Positions 9,980 to 20,877 of a stretch of DNA of 64,000 nucleotides are shown piece by piece. A program made the position numbers and the translations under genes. Positions within the stretch are counted from its first letter, which is position 1; the number at the start of each line of letters is the position of its first letter. Below the pieces are notes generated by a model that saw nothing but the letters and a program-made list of their open reading frames with translations, was not told the DNA's origin and made no database searches. Source of the stretch: Pseudomonas sp. MPC6 (lineage in GTDB: Bacteria; Pseudomonadota; Gammaproteobacteria; Pseudomonadales; Pseudomonadaceae); the NCBI RefSeq assembly GCF_006094435.1, contig NZ_CP034783.1, forward strand, positions 2,011,001-2,075,000, read 5' to 3'.

Positions 9980-11389
9980 TTAACCCGCCGAACGGCTGAT
10001 GCGGATCTGTTTGCGGGCACTGCGCGTCAAGCGGATCGACAGCATCAGCGCCGCGCAGCTCAGGCCGACGATCAGGCCCTGCCACAACCCGCTCGGGCCG
10101 CTCGGGGTGCCGAACCAGTCGGTCAGGCCCAGGGCGTAGCCCACCGGCAAACCGATGCCCCAGTAGGCGAACAGGGTCAGGATCATCGTCACCCGGGTGT
10201 CCTGATAACCCCGCAGCGCGCCGGCCGCGGTGACCTGGATCGCGTCGGAGAACTGGAACAGCGCCGAATACACGATCAGCATCGACGCCACCTGGATCAC
10301 CATCGGGTCGGCGGTGTAGATGGTTGCGATGTGTTCGCGCAGTAGCAGCATCATGCTCGCGGAAATACACGCATACGCCAGCGCCGTGCCCATGCCGACT
10401 CCGGCGGCGAAGCGCGCTTCGCGCGGCTGCTGGCGCCCGAGTGCCTGGCCGACGCGCACGGTCACGGCCATGCCGAGGGAGTAGGGGATCATGAACACCA
10501 GCGAGCTGAAGTTCAGCGCGATCTGGTGCCCGGCGACCACGGTTGCGCCCAGGCTGCCGATCAGCAGGGCGATCACCGCGAAGATGCTCGACTCGGCGAA
10601 CACCGCAATCCCGATCGGCAGGCCGATGCCCAGCAGGCGTTTGATCACCGACCATTGCGGCCAGTCGAAACGGCTGAACAGCTTGCTCGATTGGTAGGCC
10701 GGCGCCCAGCGTTCCCAGCCGGCCATGCCCAGCGCCATCACCCACATCACGATCGCCGTGGCCCAGCCACACCCGACGCCACCCATGGCCGGCACCCCGA
10801 AGTGGCCATAGATGAATATGTAGTTCAGCGGAATGTTCAGCGCCAGCCCGCACAAGCCGAGGACCATGGCCGGGCGCGTGCGGCCGAGGCCGTCACTGAA
10901 GCAGCGCAGCACATGGTAGATAGCGACGGCGGGCAGGCCGCTGGCGATGCCGTGCAGGTATTGCATGCACGGGTCGATCAGCTCGGGATCGACTTTCATC
11001 AGGTGCAGGATCGGTTCGGCGCTGAATAGCATGACGGTCGCCATCAAACCCACCACCAAAGCCAGCCACAGGGCCTGACGGACGATCGGGCCGATTTCGC
11101 TGTGGGTGCCGGCGCCGAACCGCTGGGCGACTTTCGGCGTGGTGGCCAGCAGGGTGCCGGTCATCAACAGGAACACCGGGACCCAGATCGAGTTGCCCAG
11201 CGCCACCGCCGCCAGGTCCCGCGGCCCGACCCGGCCGGCCATCACCGCATCGACGAAGCCCATGGCGGTGGTCGCCAGCTGCGCGACCATGATCGGCAGG
11301 GCCAGGGCGAGCAGGGTTTTCAGCTCCAGGCGAATTCGGGCGGGGCGGGTGAGGGCGGGAGCGGCGGGGCGGTCGGTTACGGAATTCAA
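9980..11389 (-). CDS. MATE family multidrug efflux transporter (NorM/PmpM type)
   Basis: A 469-residue membrane protein with about twelve helices. It shows the MATE hallmarks ALPIMVAQLATTAMGFVDAV in the first helix, GRVGPRDLAAVALG after it, and the homologous second-half helix GIGLPIGIAVFAESS. These cytoplasmic-membrane pumps export cationic drugs using Na+ or H+. Start uncertain: TTG at 11387-11389 gives MNSVTDRPAAP; an upstream ATG at 11429-11431 would add 14 residues, but it overlaps TAGAATGCCCC, which looks more like a -10 box. The frame stays open to 11506 into repeat DNA. Nearest named relative is likely P. aeruginosa PmpM. Confidence 0.93.
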   Translation of the reverse strand: MNSVTDRPAAPALTRPARIRLELKTLLALALPIMVAQLATTAMGFVDAVMAGRVGPRDLAAVALGNSIWVPVFLLMTGTLLATTPKVAQRFGAGTHSEIGPIVRQALWLALVVGLMATVMLFSAEPILHLMKVDPELIDPCMQYLHGIASGLPAVAIYHVLRCFSDGLGRTRPAMVLGLCGLALNIPLNYIFIYGHFGVPAMGGVGCGWATAIVMWVMALGMAGWERWAPAYQSSKLFSRFDWPQWSVIKRLLGIGLPIGIAVFAESSIFAVIALLIGSLGATVVAGHQIALNFSSLVFMIPYSLGMAVTVRVGQALGRQQPREARFAAGVGMGTALAYACISASMMLLLREHIATIYTADPMVIQVASMLIVYSALFQFSDAIQVTAAGALRGYQDTRVTMILTLFAYWGIGLPVGYALGLTDWFGTPSGPSGLWQGLIVGLSCAALMLSIRLTRSARKQIRISRSAG

Positions 11390-11509
11390 GGGCGGAACGT
11401 CCAAAGGTGTTTGATGCGCGGGGCGGGGCATTCTACGCCTTGACGCGTTGGTCAGGAAAAGTCCTGTGTTGGGATTTTGTAATGGGTTCCTTGGGGCGCT
11501 CCACATTCC

Positions 11510-12550
11510 CTGTAGGAGCTGGCTTGCCAGCGAAAGCGATGGGTCAGGCGAGATTGATGTTGGATGTCAGGCCTTCTTCGCTGGCAAGCCAGCTCCTACA
11601 CGGGAACTGGCGTCGTGCCTGGGTCCTGCGATCGACACGGCCCCCTGTAGGAGCTGGCTTGCCAGCGAAAGCGGTGGGTCAGGCGAGATTGATGTTGGAT
11701 GTCAGGACGTCTTCGCTGGCAAGCCAGCTCCTACACGGGAACTGGCGTCGTGCCTGGGTCTTGCGATCGACACAGCCCCCCTGTAGGAGCTGGCTTGCCA
11801 GCGAAAGCGGTGGGTCAGGCGAGATTGATGTTGGATGTCAGTCCTTCTTCGCTGGCAAGCCAGCTCCTACACGGGAACTGGCGTCGTGCCTGGGTCCTGC
11901 GATCGACACGGCCCCCCTGTAGGAGCTGGCTTGCCAGCGAAAGCGGTGGGTCAGTCGACATTGATGTTGGATGTCAGGCTGTCTTCGCTGGCAAGCCAGC
12001 TCCTACACGGGAACTGGCGTCGTGCCTGGGTCCTGCGATCGACACGGCCCCCCTGTAGGAGCTGGCTTGCCAGCGAAAGCGGTGGGTCAGTCGACATTGA
12101 TGTTGGATGTCAGGCTGTCTTCGCTGGCAAGCCAGCTCCTACACGGGAACTGGCGTCGTGCCTGGGTCCTGCGATCGACACGGCCCCCCTGTAGGAGCTG
12201 GCTTGCCAGCGAAAGCGGTGGGTCAGTCGACATTGATGTTGGATGTCAGGCTGTCTTCGCTGGCAAGCCAGCTCCTACACGGGAACTGGCGTCGTGCCTG
12301 GGTCCTGCGATCGACACGGCCCCCCTGTAGGAGCTGGCTTGCCAGCGAAAGCGGTGGGTCAGTCGACATTGATGTTGGATGTCAGGCTGTCTTCGCTGGC
12401 AAGCCAGCTCCTACACGGGAACTGGCGTCGTGCCTGGGTCCTGCGATCGACACGGCCCCCCTGTAGGAGCTGGCTGCCAGCGAAAGCGGTGGGTCAGGCG
12501 AGATTGATGTTGGATGTCAGGCCGTCTTCGCTGGCAAGCCAGCTCCTACA
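11510..12550. repeat. Eight-unit tandem REPIN array, period 136 bp
   Basis: Units begin at 11510, 11645, 11781, 11917, 12053, 12189, 12325 and 12461. Each is REP, loop, inverted REP and the linker GGCGTCGTGCCTGGGTCCTG (absent from the last). Units 1-3 and 8 have loop GGTCAGGCGAGATTGATG. Units 4-7 have GGTCAGTCGACATTGATG and appear identical to one another. Unit 8 has a one-base deletion in its left REP (GAGCTGGCTGCCAGCG). The array fills the gap between the MATE gene and pdxB. Open frames across it are by-products of the repeat. Confidence 0.95.
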
Positions 12551-12643
12551 GGGGGCGGGGTCTTTTCGTATGAGGTGAGCGATGCCCGCTGGCCCACCAC
12601 GGTCATCTCCGCCTACACTGCCAACCCGCCAAAGGAGCCTGCC

Positions 12644-13786
12644 ATGCTGATTGTTGCCGACGAAAATATCCCGCTGCTCGATGCCTTCTTCGAAGGTTTC
12701 GGTGAAATCCGCCGGGTGCCGGGACGTTCCATCGACCGCGCGACCGTCGAACAGGCGGATGTGCTGCTGGTGCGTTCGGTGACCAACGTCAATCGCGCGC
12801 TGCTCGAGGGCAGCAAGGTGCGGTTTGTCGGCACCTGCACCATCGGCACCGATCACCTGGACCTGGATTACTTTCAGCGGGCCGGCATCACCTGGTCCAG
12901 CGCGCCCGGTTGCAATGCCCGGGGCGTGGTCGACTACGTGCTGGGCAGCCTGCTGACCCTGGCCGAGATCGAAGGCGCCGACCTGACGCAGCGCACCTAC
13001 GGGGTGGTGGGGGCCGGCGAGGTGGGGGGGCGGTTGGTCAAGGTCCTGCAAGGGCTGGGCTGGAAGGTGCTGGTCTGCGATCCACCCCGGCAAGCGGCCG
13101 AAGGCGGCGATTACGTCAGCCTCGAGCAGATCATCGAACAGTGCGACGTGATCAGCCTGCACACGCCGTTGAAGAAGCACGGTGCGCAGTCGACCTGGCA
13201 TCTGTTGGACAAGAACCGCCTGAATCAACTCAAGGACGGGACCTGGCTGATCAACGCCAGTCGTGGCCCGGTGGTGGATAACGCCGCGTTGCGCCAGGTG
13301 CTGTTGCAGCGTGAAGACCTGCAAGCGGTGCTGGATGTCTGGGAAGGCGAGCCCGAAGTCGATGTGGCGCTGGCCGAACTCTGCGTGCTGGCGACGCCGC
13401 ACATTGCCGGTTACAGCCTTGACGGCAAGCAGCGCGGGACGGCGCAGATCTATCAGGCGTATTGCCGGTTCCTCGGGCAACCGGAGCAGGTCAGCTTGAG
13501 CGATCTGCTGCCGGCGCCCTGGTTGTCGCAGGTGACCTTGAATGGGCAAAGCGATCCGGCCTGGGCCTTGGCGATGGTGTGCCGGGGTGTGTACGACCCG
13601 CGCCGCGACGATGCGGATTTTCGCCGCAGTCTGGTCGGAAGTGTGAGCGAGCAGCGGGCGGCGTTTGATGCGTTGCGCAAGCATTATCCGCTGCGGCGGG
13701 AGATTGATGGGTTGCAGGTGCGGATCGAGGGGGATTCCCCTGTGCTGCACAAGATGGTGCTGGCGCTGGGGGCGGTGGCGGTTTAG
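12644..13786 (+). CDS. pdxB: Erythronate-4-phosphate dehydrogenase
   Basis: A 380-residue D-2-hydroxyacid dehydrogenase catalysing the second step of the DXP-dependent pyridoxal phosphate pathway. The NAD-binding Rossmann motif is [16 protein letters not shown] (about residues 120-135). The catalytic Arg lies in [13 protein letters not shown], the Glu in DVWEGEPE, and the His in [15 protein letters not shown], a PdxB-type sequence. A C-terminal dimerisation domain follows. ATG at 12644 has AAAGGAG upstream; the longer frame runs back into the repeat array and is rejected. A perfect inverted REP pair follows the stop. Confidence 0.97.
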   Translation: MLIVADENIPLLDAFFEGFGEIRRVPGRSIDRATVEQADVLLVRSVTNVNRALLEGSKVRFVGTCTIGTDHLDLDYFQRAGITWSSAPGCNARGVVDYVLGSLLTLAEIEGADLTQRTYGVVGAGEVGGRLVKVLQGLGWKVLVCDPPRQAAEGGDYVSLEQIIEQCDVISLHTPLKKHGAQSTWHLLDKNRLNQLKDGTWLINASRGPVVDNAALRQVLLQREDLQAVLDVWEGEPEVDVALAELCVLATPHIAGYSLDGKQRGTAQIYQAYCRFLGQPEQVSLSDLLPAPWLSQVTLNGQSDPAWALAMVCRGVYDPRRDDADFRRSLVGSVSEQRAAFDALRKHYPLRREIDGLQVRIEGDSPVLHKMVLALGAVAV

Positions 13787-13802
13787 GGACCGGGTCAGCC
13801 CC

Positions 13803-13861
13803 TTCGCGGGCAAGCCTCGCTCCTACGGGTCATGCGTGTAGGAGCGAGGCTTGCCCGCGAA
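13803..13861. repeat. Perfect 24-bp inverted REP pair after pdxB
   Basis: Arms at 13803-13826 and 13838-13861 are exact complements (begin TTCGCGGGCAAGCCTCGCTC) around an 11-nt centre. Unlike the other REPINs the arms are almost contiguous, so the pdxB mRNA would end in one very stable hairpin. Confidence 0.9.
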
Positions 13862-13893
13862 TGACGCACCCCATTTGCCGGATCAGCACCCAT

Positions 13894-13920
13894 AAAAAAC
13901 CCGGCCTCCCGGGCCGGGTC
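13894..13920 (-). terminator. Intrinsic terminator of the PA1571-like gene
   Basis: On the minus strand GACCCGGCCCGGGAGGCCGG leads into a T6 run: GC-rich stem plus U-tract, 19 nt past the stop at 13939. Confidence 0.85.
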
Positions 13921-13938
13921 AAGAAGACGGTGGCTATA

Positions 13939-14118
13939 TCAATCTTGTTTGGCAGGCGTGACCAATCGCTGTTCCAGTTCGCGGCAAGCGTCCTGGATCA
14001 TGCCTTCAGTGATCGGTACTTCGCGCCCTTCTTCATCGATAATCGAGCAACCCAGAGACTGGTCTGGCTGTGTGCGGATCACTTCAATCTTGTCATCGCT
14101 GCTGTTCTGCAAGGACAT
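13939..14118 (-). CDS. PA1571 family small protein
   Basis: A 59-residue charged protein, MSLQNSSDDKIEVIRTQPDQ onward, ending QRLVTPAKQD, with no signal peptide or membrane segment. The frame could start five codons earlier, but ATG at 14116-14118 has GAGGAG 8 nt upstream. It has its own intrinsic terminator and is divergent from the ABC transporter gene. It resembles the Pseudomonas family named after PA1571; function unknown. Confidence 0.8.
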   Translation of the reverse strand: MSLQNSSDDKIEVIRTQPDQSLGCSIIDEEGREVPITEGMIQDACRELEQRLVTPAKQD

Positions 14119-14261
14119 GGCCTGTCTCCTCATCAGGTTGTGTGCTTACTGTAGAGCCGCCAGGTGACCGGGCTGTGACAACTCCCTGCGGTCTTTCCGG
14201 GCGGCAATATCAGTCCACCAGAAATACTGCGCGCTTGCCACCGGAACTTTAGACCAATAGC

Positions 14262-14276
14262 GTCTAGAGGCTAGAC
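14262..14276. promoter_or_regulatory. Inverted repeat in the divergent promoter region
   Basis: GTCTAG-AGG-CTAGAC has perfect 6-bp arms, with a further TAGAC at 14250-14254 and CATAAT (possible -10) at 14285-14290. It lies between the PA1571-like gene and the ABC transporter gene. Candidate operator; regulator unknown. Confidence 0.3.
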
Positions 14277-14385
14277 ATTGCGGTCATAATTAACCCGACT
14301 CATTGTGATTTACACCGTTTGCGCCCCCATTGAGCGGTGCAGGCTGGCCCGATTAATGGCTGTATCCTGTACAGGGATGGTCCTG

Positions 14386-16164
<1,779 letters not shown>

Positions 16165-16204
16165 GCAATCGGGGTATACATAATCCCGAGTCCGGCAAAG
16201 TACC

Positions 16205-16713
16205 CGTGTAGGAGCCGGCTTGCCGGCGAAGACGGTGGCACATTCAGCAGAGGTGTTGGCTGGCAGACCGCTTTCGCTGGCAAGCCAGCTCCTACAGGGG
16301 ATCTTCTGTGAACACGAAATCGTGGGCGACGTCGATCCCGTGTAGGAGCCGGCTTGCTGGCGAAGACGGCGGCACATTCAGCAGAGGTGTTGGCTGGCAG
16401 ACCGCTTTCGCTGCGGTGCGGCGATCCGACAAGCCAGCGCCTACAGGGGATTTTCAGCGAACGCCAGATCGGTGAACGCCACCGATCTGTGTAGGAGCCG
16501 GCTTGCCGGCGAAGGCGGCGGCACATTCAGCAGATGTGTTGGCTGGCAGACCGCTTTCGCTGGAAAGCCAGCTCCTACAGGGGATCTTCTGTGAACACGA
16601 AATCGTGGACGACGCCGATCCTGTGTAGGAGCCGGCTTGCCGGCGAAGGCGGCGGCACATTCAGCAGAGGTGTTGGCTGGCAGACCGCTTTCGCTGGCAA
16701 GCCAGCTCCTACA
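16205..16713. repeat. Four-unit REPIN array, period about 140 bp
   Basis: Left REPs (TGTAGGAGCCGGCTTGC) at about 16206, 16340, 16489 and 16623 pair with right REPs ending at about 16298, 16446, 16580 and 16713. The loop ATTCAGCAGAGGTGTTGGCT is shared by all four, with single-base changes. The second right REP carries a 16-18 bp insertion around 16413-16430 (CGGTGCGGCGATCCGA). The array fills the convergent gap between the ABC gene and slt. Confidence 0.93.
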
Positions 16714-16730
16714 TGAGCGCGTTTACAGGA

Positions 16731-18659
16731 TCATTGATCGTCAAAATACCGCTCATGCCAATCCACCAGCGGCTGTGGCGAGTTGAGCTTCTGGCCATAG
16801 ATCACCGAGTACGACAACACGTTCTGCACGTACTGGCGGGTTTCGTCGAACGGGATGCTTTCCACCCACACGTCGAAGCTCAGGTGGTCCGCGCCGCGCA
16901 GCCACTGGCGCACACGGCCGGGGCCGGCGTTGTAGGCGGCGGAGGCGAGGACGCGGTTGCCGTTGAACTGGGCGTGGACCTGGCTCAGGTACGCGGCGCC
17001 GAGCTGGATGTTCTTGTCCGGATCGAGCACCTGCTGTGGCGAGGCCAGTGGAATGCTGAACTTGCGCGCGGTTTCCTTGGCGGTGCCGGGCATCAACTGC
17101 ATCAGGCCGCTGGCGCCGACGCTGGAACGGGCGTCTTCCATGAAGGCGCTTTCCTGGCGGGTGATGGCGAACACCCAGCTCGAGTGCAGCCCACGGACCT
17201 TGGCTTCACGCACCAGGGTTTCGCGGTGGGCCATCGGGAAGCGGATGTTCAGGTCGTCCCAGTACTGCGCCTGGCTGATGGTGCGGATCGCCGGGAAATA
17301 CCATTTCAGGTCATAGGCCAGTTTGGCCTGGGCGACCATTTCATCGCGGCTCAAGTGGCGGCTGACGTGGTACCACTCGCGACGACCGTCGACGATTTGC
17401 CCGCGGGCGTGGAACTCCAGTGCCCGACGGATGCCCGGGGTGTTGCGCACCTTGTTGATCAGGGCCTGGCTGAGCACCAGCGGTTTGTTGTTCAGCGAGT
17501 AGGGCGACTGCGAGCGATCGGCGGCCAGGAACCCGTAGAAGTCACGCTCGCGGGCCAGGCCCTTGTAGAGCGTCTGTGCTTCCGGGCTCTGCGGCTGCGC
17601 CAGTTCCAGGCTGCGCGCCTGCCAGTAGCGCCAGCGGTTGGTCGTCGCCAGGTCCTGCGGCAGGCGGCGGCTCAACTGGTAGGCTTCGTCCCAGCGGGCC
17701 AGGCGCAACAGCAGGCGCATGCGCCATTCCGACACGGTGTTGTCGCGCAGTTCCGGGTCATATTTGGTCATCATGTCCAACGCCCGAGGGTCGAACCGCT
17801 TGGCCAGGGACAGCCCGATTTCCCGGGCGATCGCCACTTTTTCGTCGCGGGAGAAGTGCATGCTGCTGGCATAGCCGTCGAGCATCTGCATCGCCCGGTC
17901 CGGATCCTGCCGTGCCAAGCGGCGCAGGCCGAGGCTGACCACGTCGGACATCGGCTCGTCGGCCGGGATGAAGCGCGCCGGGTCGTTGAGCAGTTCAGGT
18001 TTTTGCGCCACTTCCACCAGCAGGCGGCCGCGGGGGGCGAGGGTGGTCAGGCCGTTGACCAGGCTGTTGGCCAGCGGATAGTTGCGCGCGTGGGCCGCGA
18101 GCTTGGTGCGCTCCCAGCGTCGCTGCTCGGTCAGTTGGCCTTCGGCGGCCCAGATACCGAACAGCGTGTCGCAGTTGGCCGGTTGGGTTTTGCCGGTCAG
18201 CCAGAGTTTTTGCGCGTTGGCGTAGCCTTCGGTTTTCTGGTTATGGGTGATCTGGTACTGCGCGTTGAGGCAGTCCAGCTCAGTGAAATTCATCTTCGGG
18301 TCGTAATACTTGACGAAGGTCGCCCAGTCGCCGCGTTCGGCCAGCCAGCGCAACCAGCGCAATTTCATCCAGTTGGCCTGGGGCAGGTCACCGTGTTCGG
18401 CGAGGAATTTCTCGATTTCGGCATTGCTTGCGAATTTCAGGCGCGCGGTCAGCTCGTCATACGCCAGGTACGGTTCCAGCGGATAATCGGCGAGGGCCTG
18501 GCTGTAGCGAAAATACGGACCGGTGTCACCCTTGGCCAGGGCGCGCTTGGCTTCGTCGTAATACTGGCGTTGGGTGGACAAATCCACGGCCTGGACGGTT
18601 TGAACGGCAGTGGCAGTAAGAAGGAAACAGGACAAAAGACTTAAAAGGCGACTGCGCAT
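16731..18659 (-). CDS. slt: Soluble lytic murein transglycosylase
   Basis: A 642-residue periplasmic enzyme cleaving peptidoglycan between MurNAc and GlcNAc with 1,6-anhydro bond formation. Signal peptide at residues 1-24 (cleavage after VQA). A long superhelical U-domain of alpha repeats follows. The C-terminal goose-lysozyme-like domain has the catalytic Glu in TRQESAFME, then GASGLMQLMPGTA and AAYNAGPGRV. Start taken at ATG 18657-18659 because it places the signal peptide correctly; the frame extends 8 codons further. Divergent from uup, as in P. aeruginosa PA3020/PA3019. Confidence 0.96.
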   Translation of the reverse strand: MRSRLLSLLSCFLLTATAVQTVQAVDLSTQRQYYDEAKRALAKGDTGPYFRYSQALADYPLEPYLAYDELTARLKFASNAEIEKFLAEHGDLPQANWMKLRWLRWLAERGDWATFVKYYDPKMNFTELDCLNAQYQITHNQKTEGYANAQKLWLTGKTQPANCDTLFGIWAAEGQLTEQRRWERTKLAAHARNYPLANSLVNGLTTLAPRGRLLVEVAQKPELLNDPARFIPADEPMSDVVSLGLRRLARQDPDRAMQMLDGYASSMHFSRDEKVAIAREIGLSLAKRFDPRALDMMTKYDPELRDNTVSEWRMRLLLRLARWDEAYQLSRRLPQDLATTNRWRYWQARSLELAQPQSPEAQTLYKGLARERDFYGFLAADRSQSPYSLNNKPLVLSQALINKVRNTPGIRRALEFHARGQIVDGRREWYHVSRHLSRDEMVAQAKLAYDLKWYFPAIRTISQAQYWDDLNIRFPMAHRETLVREAKVRGLHSSWVFAITRQESAFMEDARSSVGASGLMQLMPGTAKETARKFSIPLASPQQVLDPDKNIQLGAAYLSQVHAQFNGNRVLASAAYNAGPGRVRQWLRGADHLSFDVWVESIPFDETRQYVQNVLSYSVIYGQKLNSPQPLVDWHERYFDDQ

Positions 18660-18841
18660 GAGACGTCCGGGCAGAGAAATCATGACAAGCGCAAGCGAGG
18701 CTCGCGCTGAATTAACTGTAGCTTAGCCTTTTGCCAGCAACGGGCGAAAGCTTTGCCGGCGTTGCAGCATCAACTCGCAACATTTGTCCTGCAGAGTGGG
18801 GCCCAGGTTAAATTGCCGGCCTTCTGCAGCCTCAAGTCAGG

Positions 18842-18847
18842 TAGAAT
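18842..18847 (+). promoter_or_regulatory. Candidate -10 box for uup
   Basis: TAGAAT followed by GCGCCC, 25 nt upstream of the uup ATG. This is a common Pseudomonas start-site context; no clear -35 was found. Confidence 0.4.
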
Positions 18848-18872
18848 GCGCCCCCGGTTTTTGGAGAAGCTC

Positions 18873-20789
18873 ATGACCCTGCTCAAATTCAGCGATGTGT
18901 CCCTTGCTTTCGGCGCTATGCCGTTGTTGGACAAGGTGTCCTGGCAGATCGCCCGTGGTGAGCGGGTGTGCATCATCGGCCGTAACGGCACTGGCAAGTC
19001 CAGCATGATGAAGCTCGTCAAGGGCGACCAGAAGCCTGACGAGGGCTCCGTTTGGCGCGCACCCGGCCTCAAGATTGGCGAATTGCCGCAAGAATTGCCG
19101 GTAGCCGACGAGCGGACCGTGTTCGACGTGGTGGCCGAAGGCCTGGACGGTGTCGGCGAGCTGCTCGCGCAGTATCACCACCTGAGCCAGAACATCGTCA
19201 CTGACGCCGACCTGGACAAGCTGATGCACGTCCAGCACGACCTCGAAGCCCGTGACGGCTGGCGTTTGCAGCAACTGGTCGACAGCACCCTGAGCCGCCT
19301 GCAGTTGCCGGCCGACAAGACCCTCGCCGAATTGTCCGGCGGCTGGCGTCGCCGCGTCCTGCTGGCCCAGGCCCTGGTCTCCGAACCGGACCTGTTGCTG
19401 CTCGACGAACCGACCAACCACCTGGACATCGGTGCCATCGCCTGGCTCGAAGAGGCGTTGAAGGATTTCCAGGGCGCCGTGCTGTTCATCACGCACGACC
19501 GTTCCTTCCTGCAGAACCTGGCAACGCGCATCCTCGAACTGGATCGCGGCGGCCTGATCGACTGGAACGGCGACTACGCCAGCTTCCTCGTGCACAAAGA
19601 AGCCTCGCTGGCCGCTGAAGACACCGCCAATGCGCTGTTCGACAAGAAACTGGCCCAGGAAGAAGTCTGGATCCGCCAGGGCATCAAGGCGCGCCGTACC
19701 CGCAACGAAGGCCGCGTACGCGCCCTGAAAGCCCTGCGCAACGAGCGCAGCGAGCGTCGTGAGCGCACCGGCAAGGCCAACATTCAGCTGGACACCGCCG
19801 ACAAGTCCGGCAAGCAGGTGATGGTCCTCGATAACGTGAGCTTCGCTCACCCGGGCGGCCCGTTCCTGATCAAGGATTTCTCGATGGTCCTGACGCGCGG
19901 CGACCGTATCGGTCTGCTCGGCGCCAACGGTACCGGCAAGACCACCCTGTTGAAACTGATGCTCAGCGGCCTGCAGCCAACCAGCGGCACCGTGGAGGAG
20001 GGGACGCGCATCGACGTGGCCTACTTCGACCAGTTGCGCCATCAGCTGGACCTGGAAAAGACCGTGATCGACAACGTGGCCGAAGGTCGCGACTTCATCG
20101 ATATCGATGGCCAGAGCCGTCACGTGCTGAGCTACCTCGGCGACTTCCTGTTCAGCCCGCAGCGTGCCCGCACGCCGGTCAAGGCGCTGTCCGGCGGTGA
20201 GCGTGCCCGTCTGTTGCTGGCGAAACTGTTCAGCAAGCCGGCGAACCTGCTGGTGCTCGACGAACCGACCAACGACCTCGACGTCGAAACCCTCGAGCTG
20301 CTGGAAGAGGTCTTGCTGACCTTCAACGGCACCGTGCTGATGGTCAGTCACGACCGGGCATTCCTCGACAACGTGGTCACCAGCACCCTGGTCTTCGAAG
20401 GTGAAGGCAAGGTTCGCGAATACGTCGGTGGTTACCAGGACTGGCTGCGCCAGGGCGGCTCGCCGCGCCTGCTGGGCGTGACCGAGAGCAAATCCGGCAA
20501 GGCCGACCTGACCTCTGCGGTGGTCACGGCTGAGCCGGCGCCTGTGGCGGCGGCAGAAGCGCCAATGGCGAAGAAAAAGCTCAGCTACAAAGTCCAGCGC
20601 GAGCTGGAAGCCTTGCCGGGCCAGATCGAAGCCATGGAACAGCAGATCGCTGCCGTTGAAGCGCAGATGGCGGATGCCGGTTTTTACCAGCGTCCGGCGG
20701 CTGAAACCGCAGCGGTGATTGCCCAGCTGGAGCAGTTGCATGCTGAACTCGACGTCATGGTCGAGCGCTGGGCCGAGCTGGATGCCTGA
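18873..20789 (+). CDS. uup: ABC-F family ATPase, Uup-like
   Basis: A 638-residue cytoplasmic ABC-F protein with two ATPase cassettes and no membrane domain. First cassette: Walker A GRNGTGKSS, signature LSGGWRRRVLLA, Walker B LLLDEPTNHLD. Second: GANGTGKTT, LSGGERARLLLA and LVLDEPTNDLD. A charged linker (about residues 245-320, rich in Arg and Glu) separates them. A C-terminal coiled coil (about 570-638, ALPGQIEAMEQQIAAVEAQM) is typical of Uup. ABC-F proteins act on ribosomes; Uup is tied to ribosome homeostasis and transposon excision in E. coli. ATG at 18873 follows TTGGAG. A terminator follows the gene. Confidence 0.95.
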   Translation: MTLLKFSDVSLAFGAMPLLDKVSWQIARGERVCIIGRNGTGKSSMMKLVKGDQKPDEGSVWRAPGLKIGELPQELPVADERTVFDVVAEGLDGVGELLAQYHHLSQNIVTDADLDKLMHVQHDLEARDGWRLQQLVDSTLSRLQLPADKTLAELSGGWRRRVLLAQALVSEPDLLLLDEPTNHLDIGAIAWLEEALKDFQGAVLFITHDRSFLQNLATRILELDRGGLIDWNGDYASFLVHKEASLAAEDTANALFDKKLAQEEVWIRQGIKARRTRNEGRVRALKALRNERSERRERTGKANIQLDTADKSGKQVMVLDNVSFAHPGGPFLIKDFSMVLTRGDRIGLLGANGTGKTTLLKLMLSGLQPTSGTVEEGTRIDVAYFDQLRHQLDLEKTVIDNVAEGRDFIDIDGQSRHVLSYLGDFLFSPQRARTPVKALSGGERARLLLAKLFSKPANLLVLDEPTNDLDVETLELLEEVLLTFNGTVLMVSHDRAFLDNVVTSTLVFEGEGKVREYVGGYQDWLRQGGSPRLLGVTESKSGKADLTSAVVTAEPAPVAAAEAPMAKKKLSYKVQRELEALPGQIEAMEQQIAAVEAQMADAGFYQRPAAETAAVIAQLEQLHAELDVMVERWAELDA

Positions 20790-20802
20790 TTGATCCTGCT
20801 AT

Positions 20803-20841
20803 AAAAAAGCCCGGCGTTCAGTGATGAACGCCGGGCTTTTC
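20803..20841. terminator. Bidirectional intrinsic terminator after uup
   Basis: AAAAAAGCCCGGCGTTCA, a short loop, then TGAACGCCGGGCTTTT: a 12-bp GC-rich stem flanked by A-run and T-run. Confidence 0.93.
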
Positions 20842-20877
20842 GTATGCAACCCGGTCTACCTGTAGAAATATGCCCCC

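Noticed and set aside
11407..12578. Serial open frames of about 119 residues
   Set aside because: Each is a translation of the 136-bp REPIN unit, repeated at the unit spacing; no credible start or protein domain.
14360..14374. LexA box before the ABC transporter gene
   Set aside because: CTG-TATCCTGTA-CAG has 9 rather than 10 bp between the half-sites, and the context gives no SOS link.
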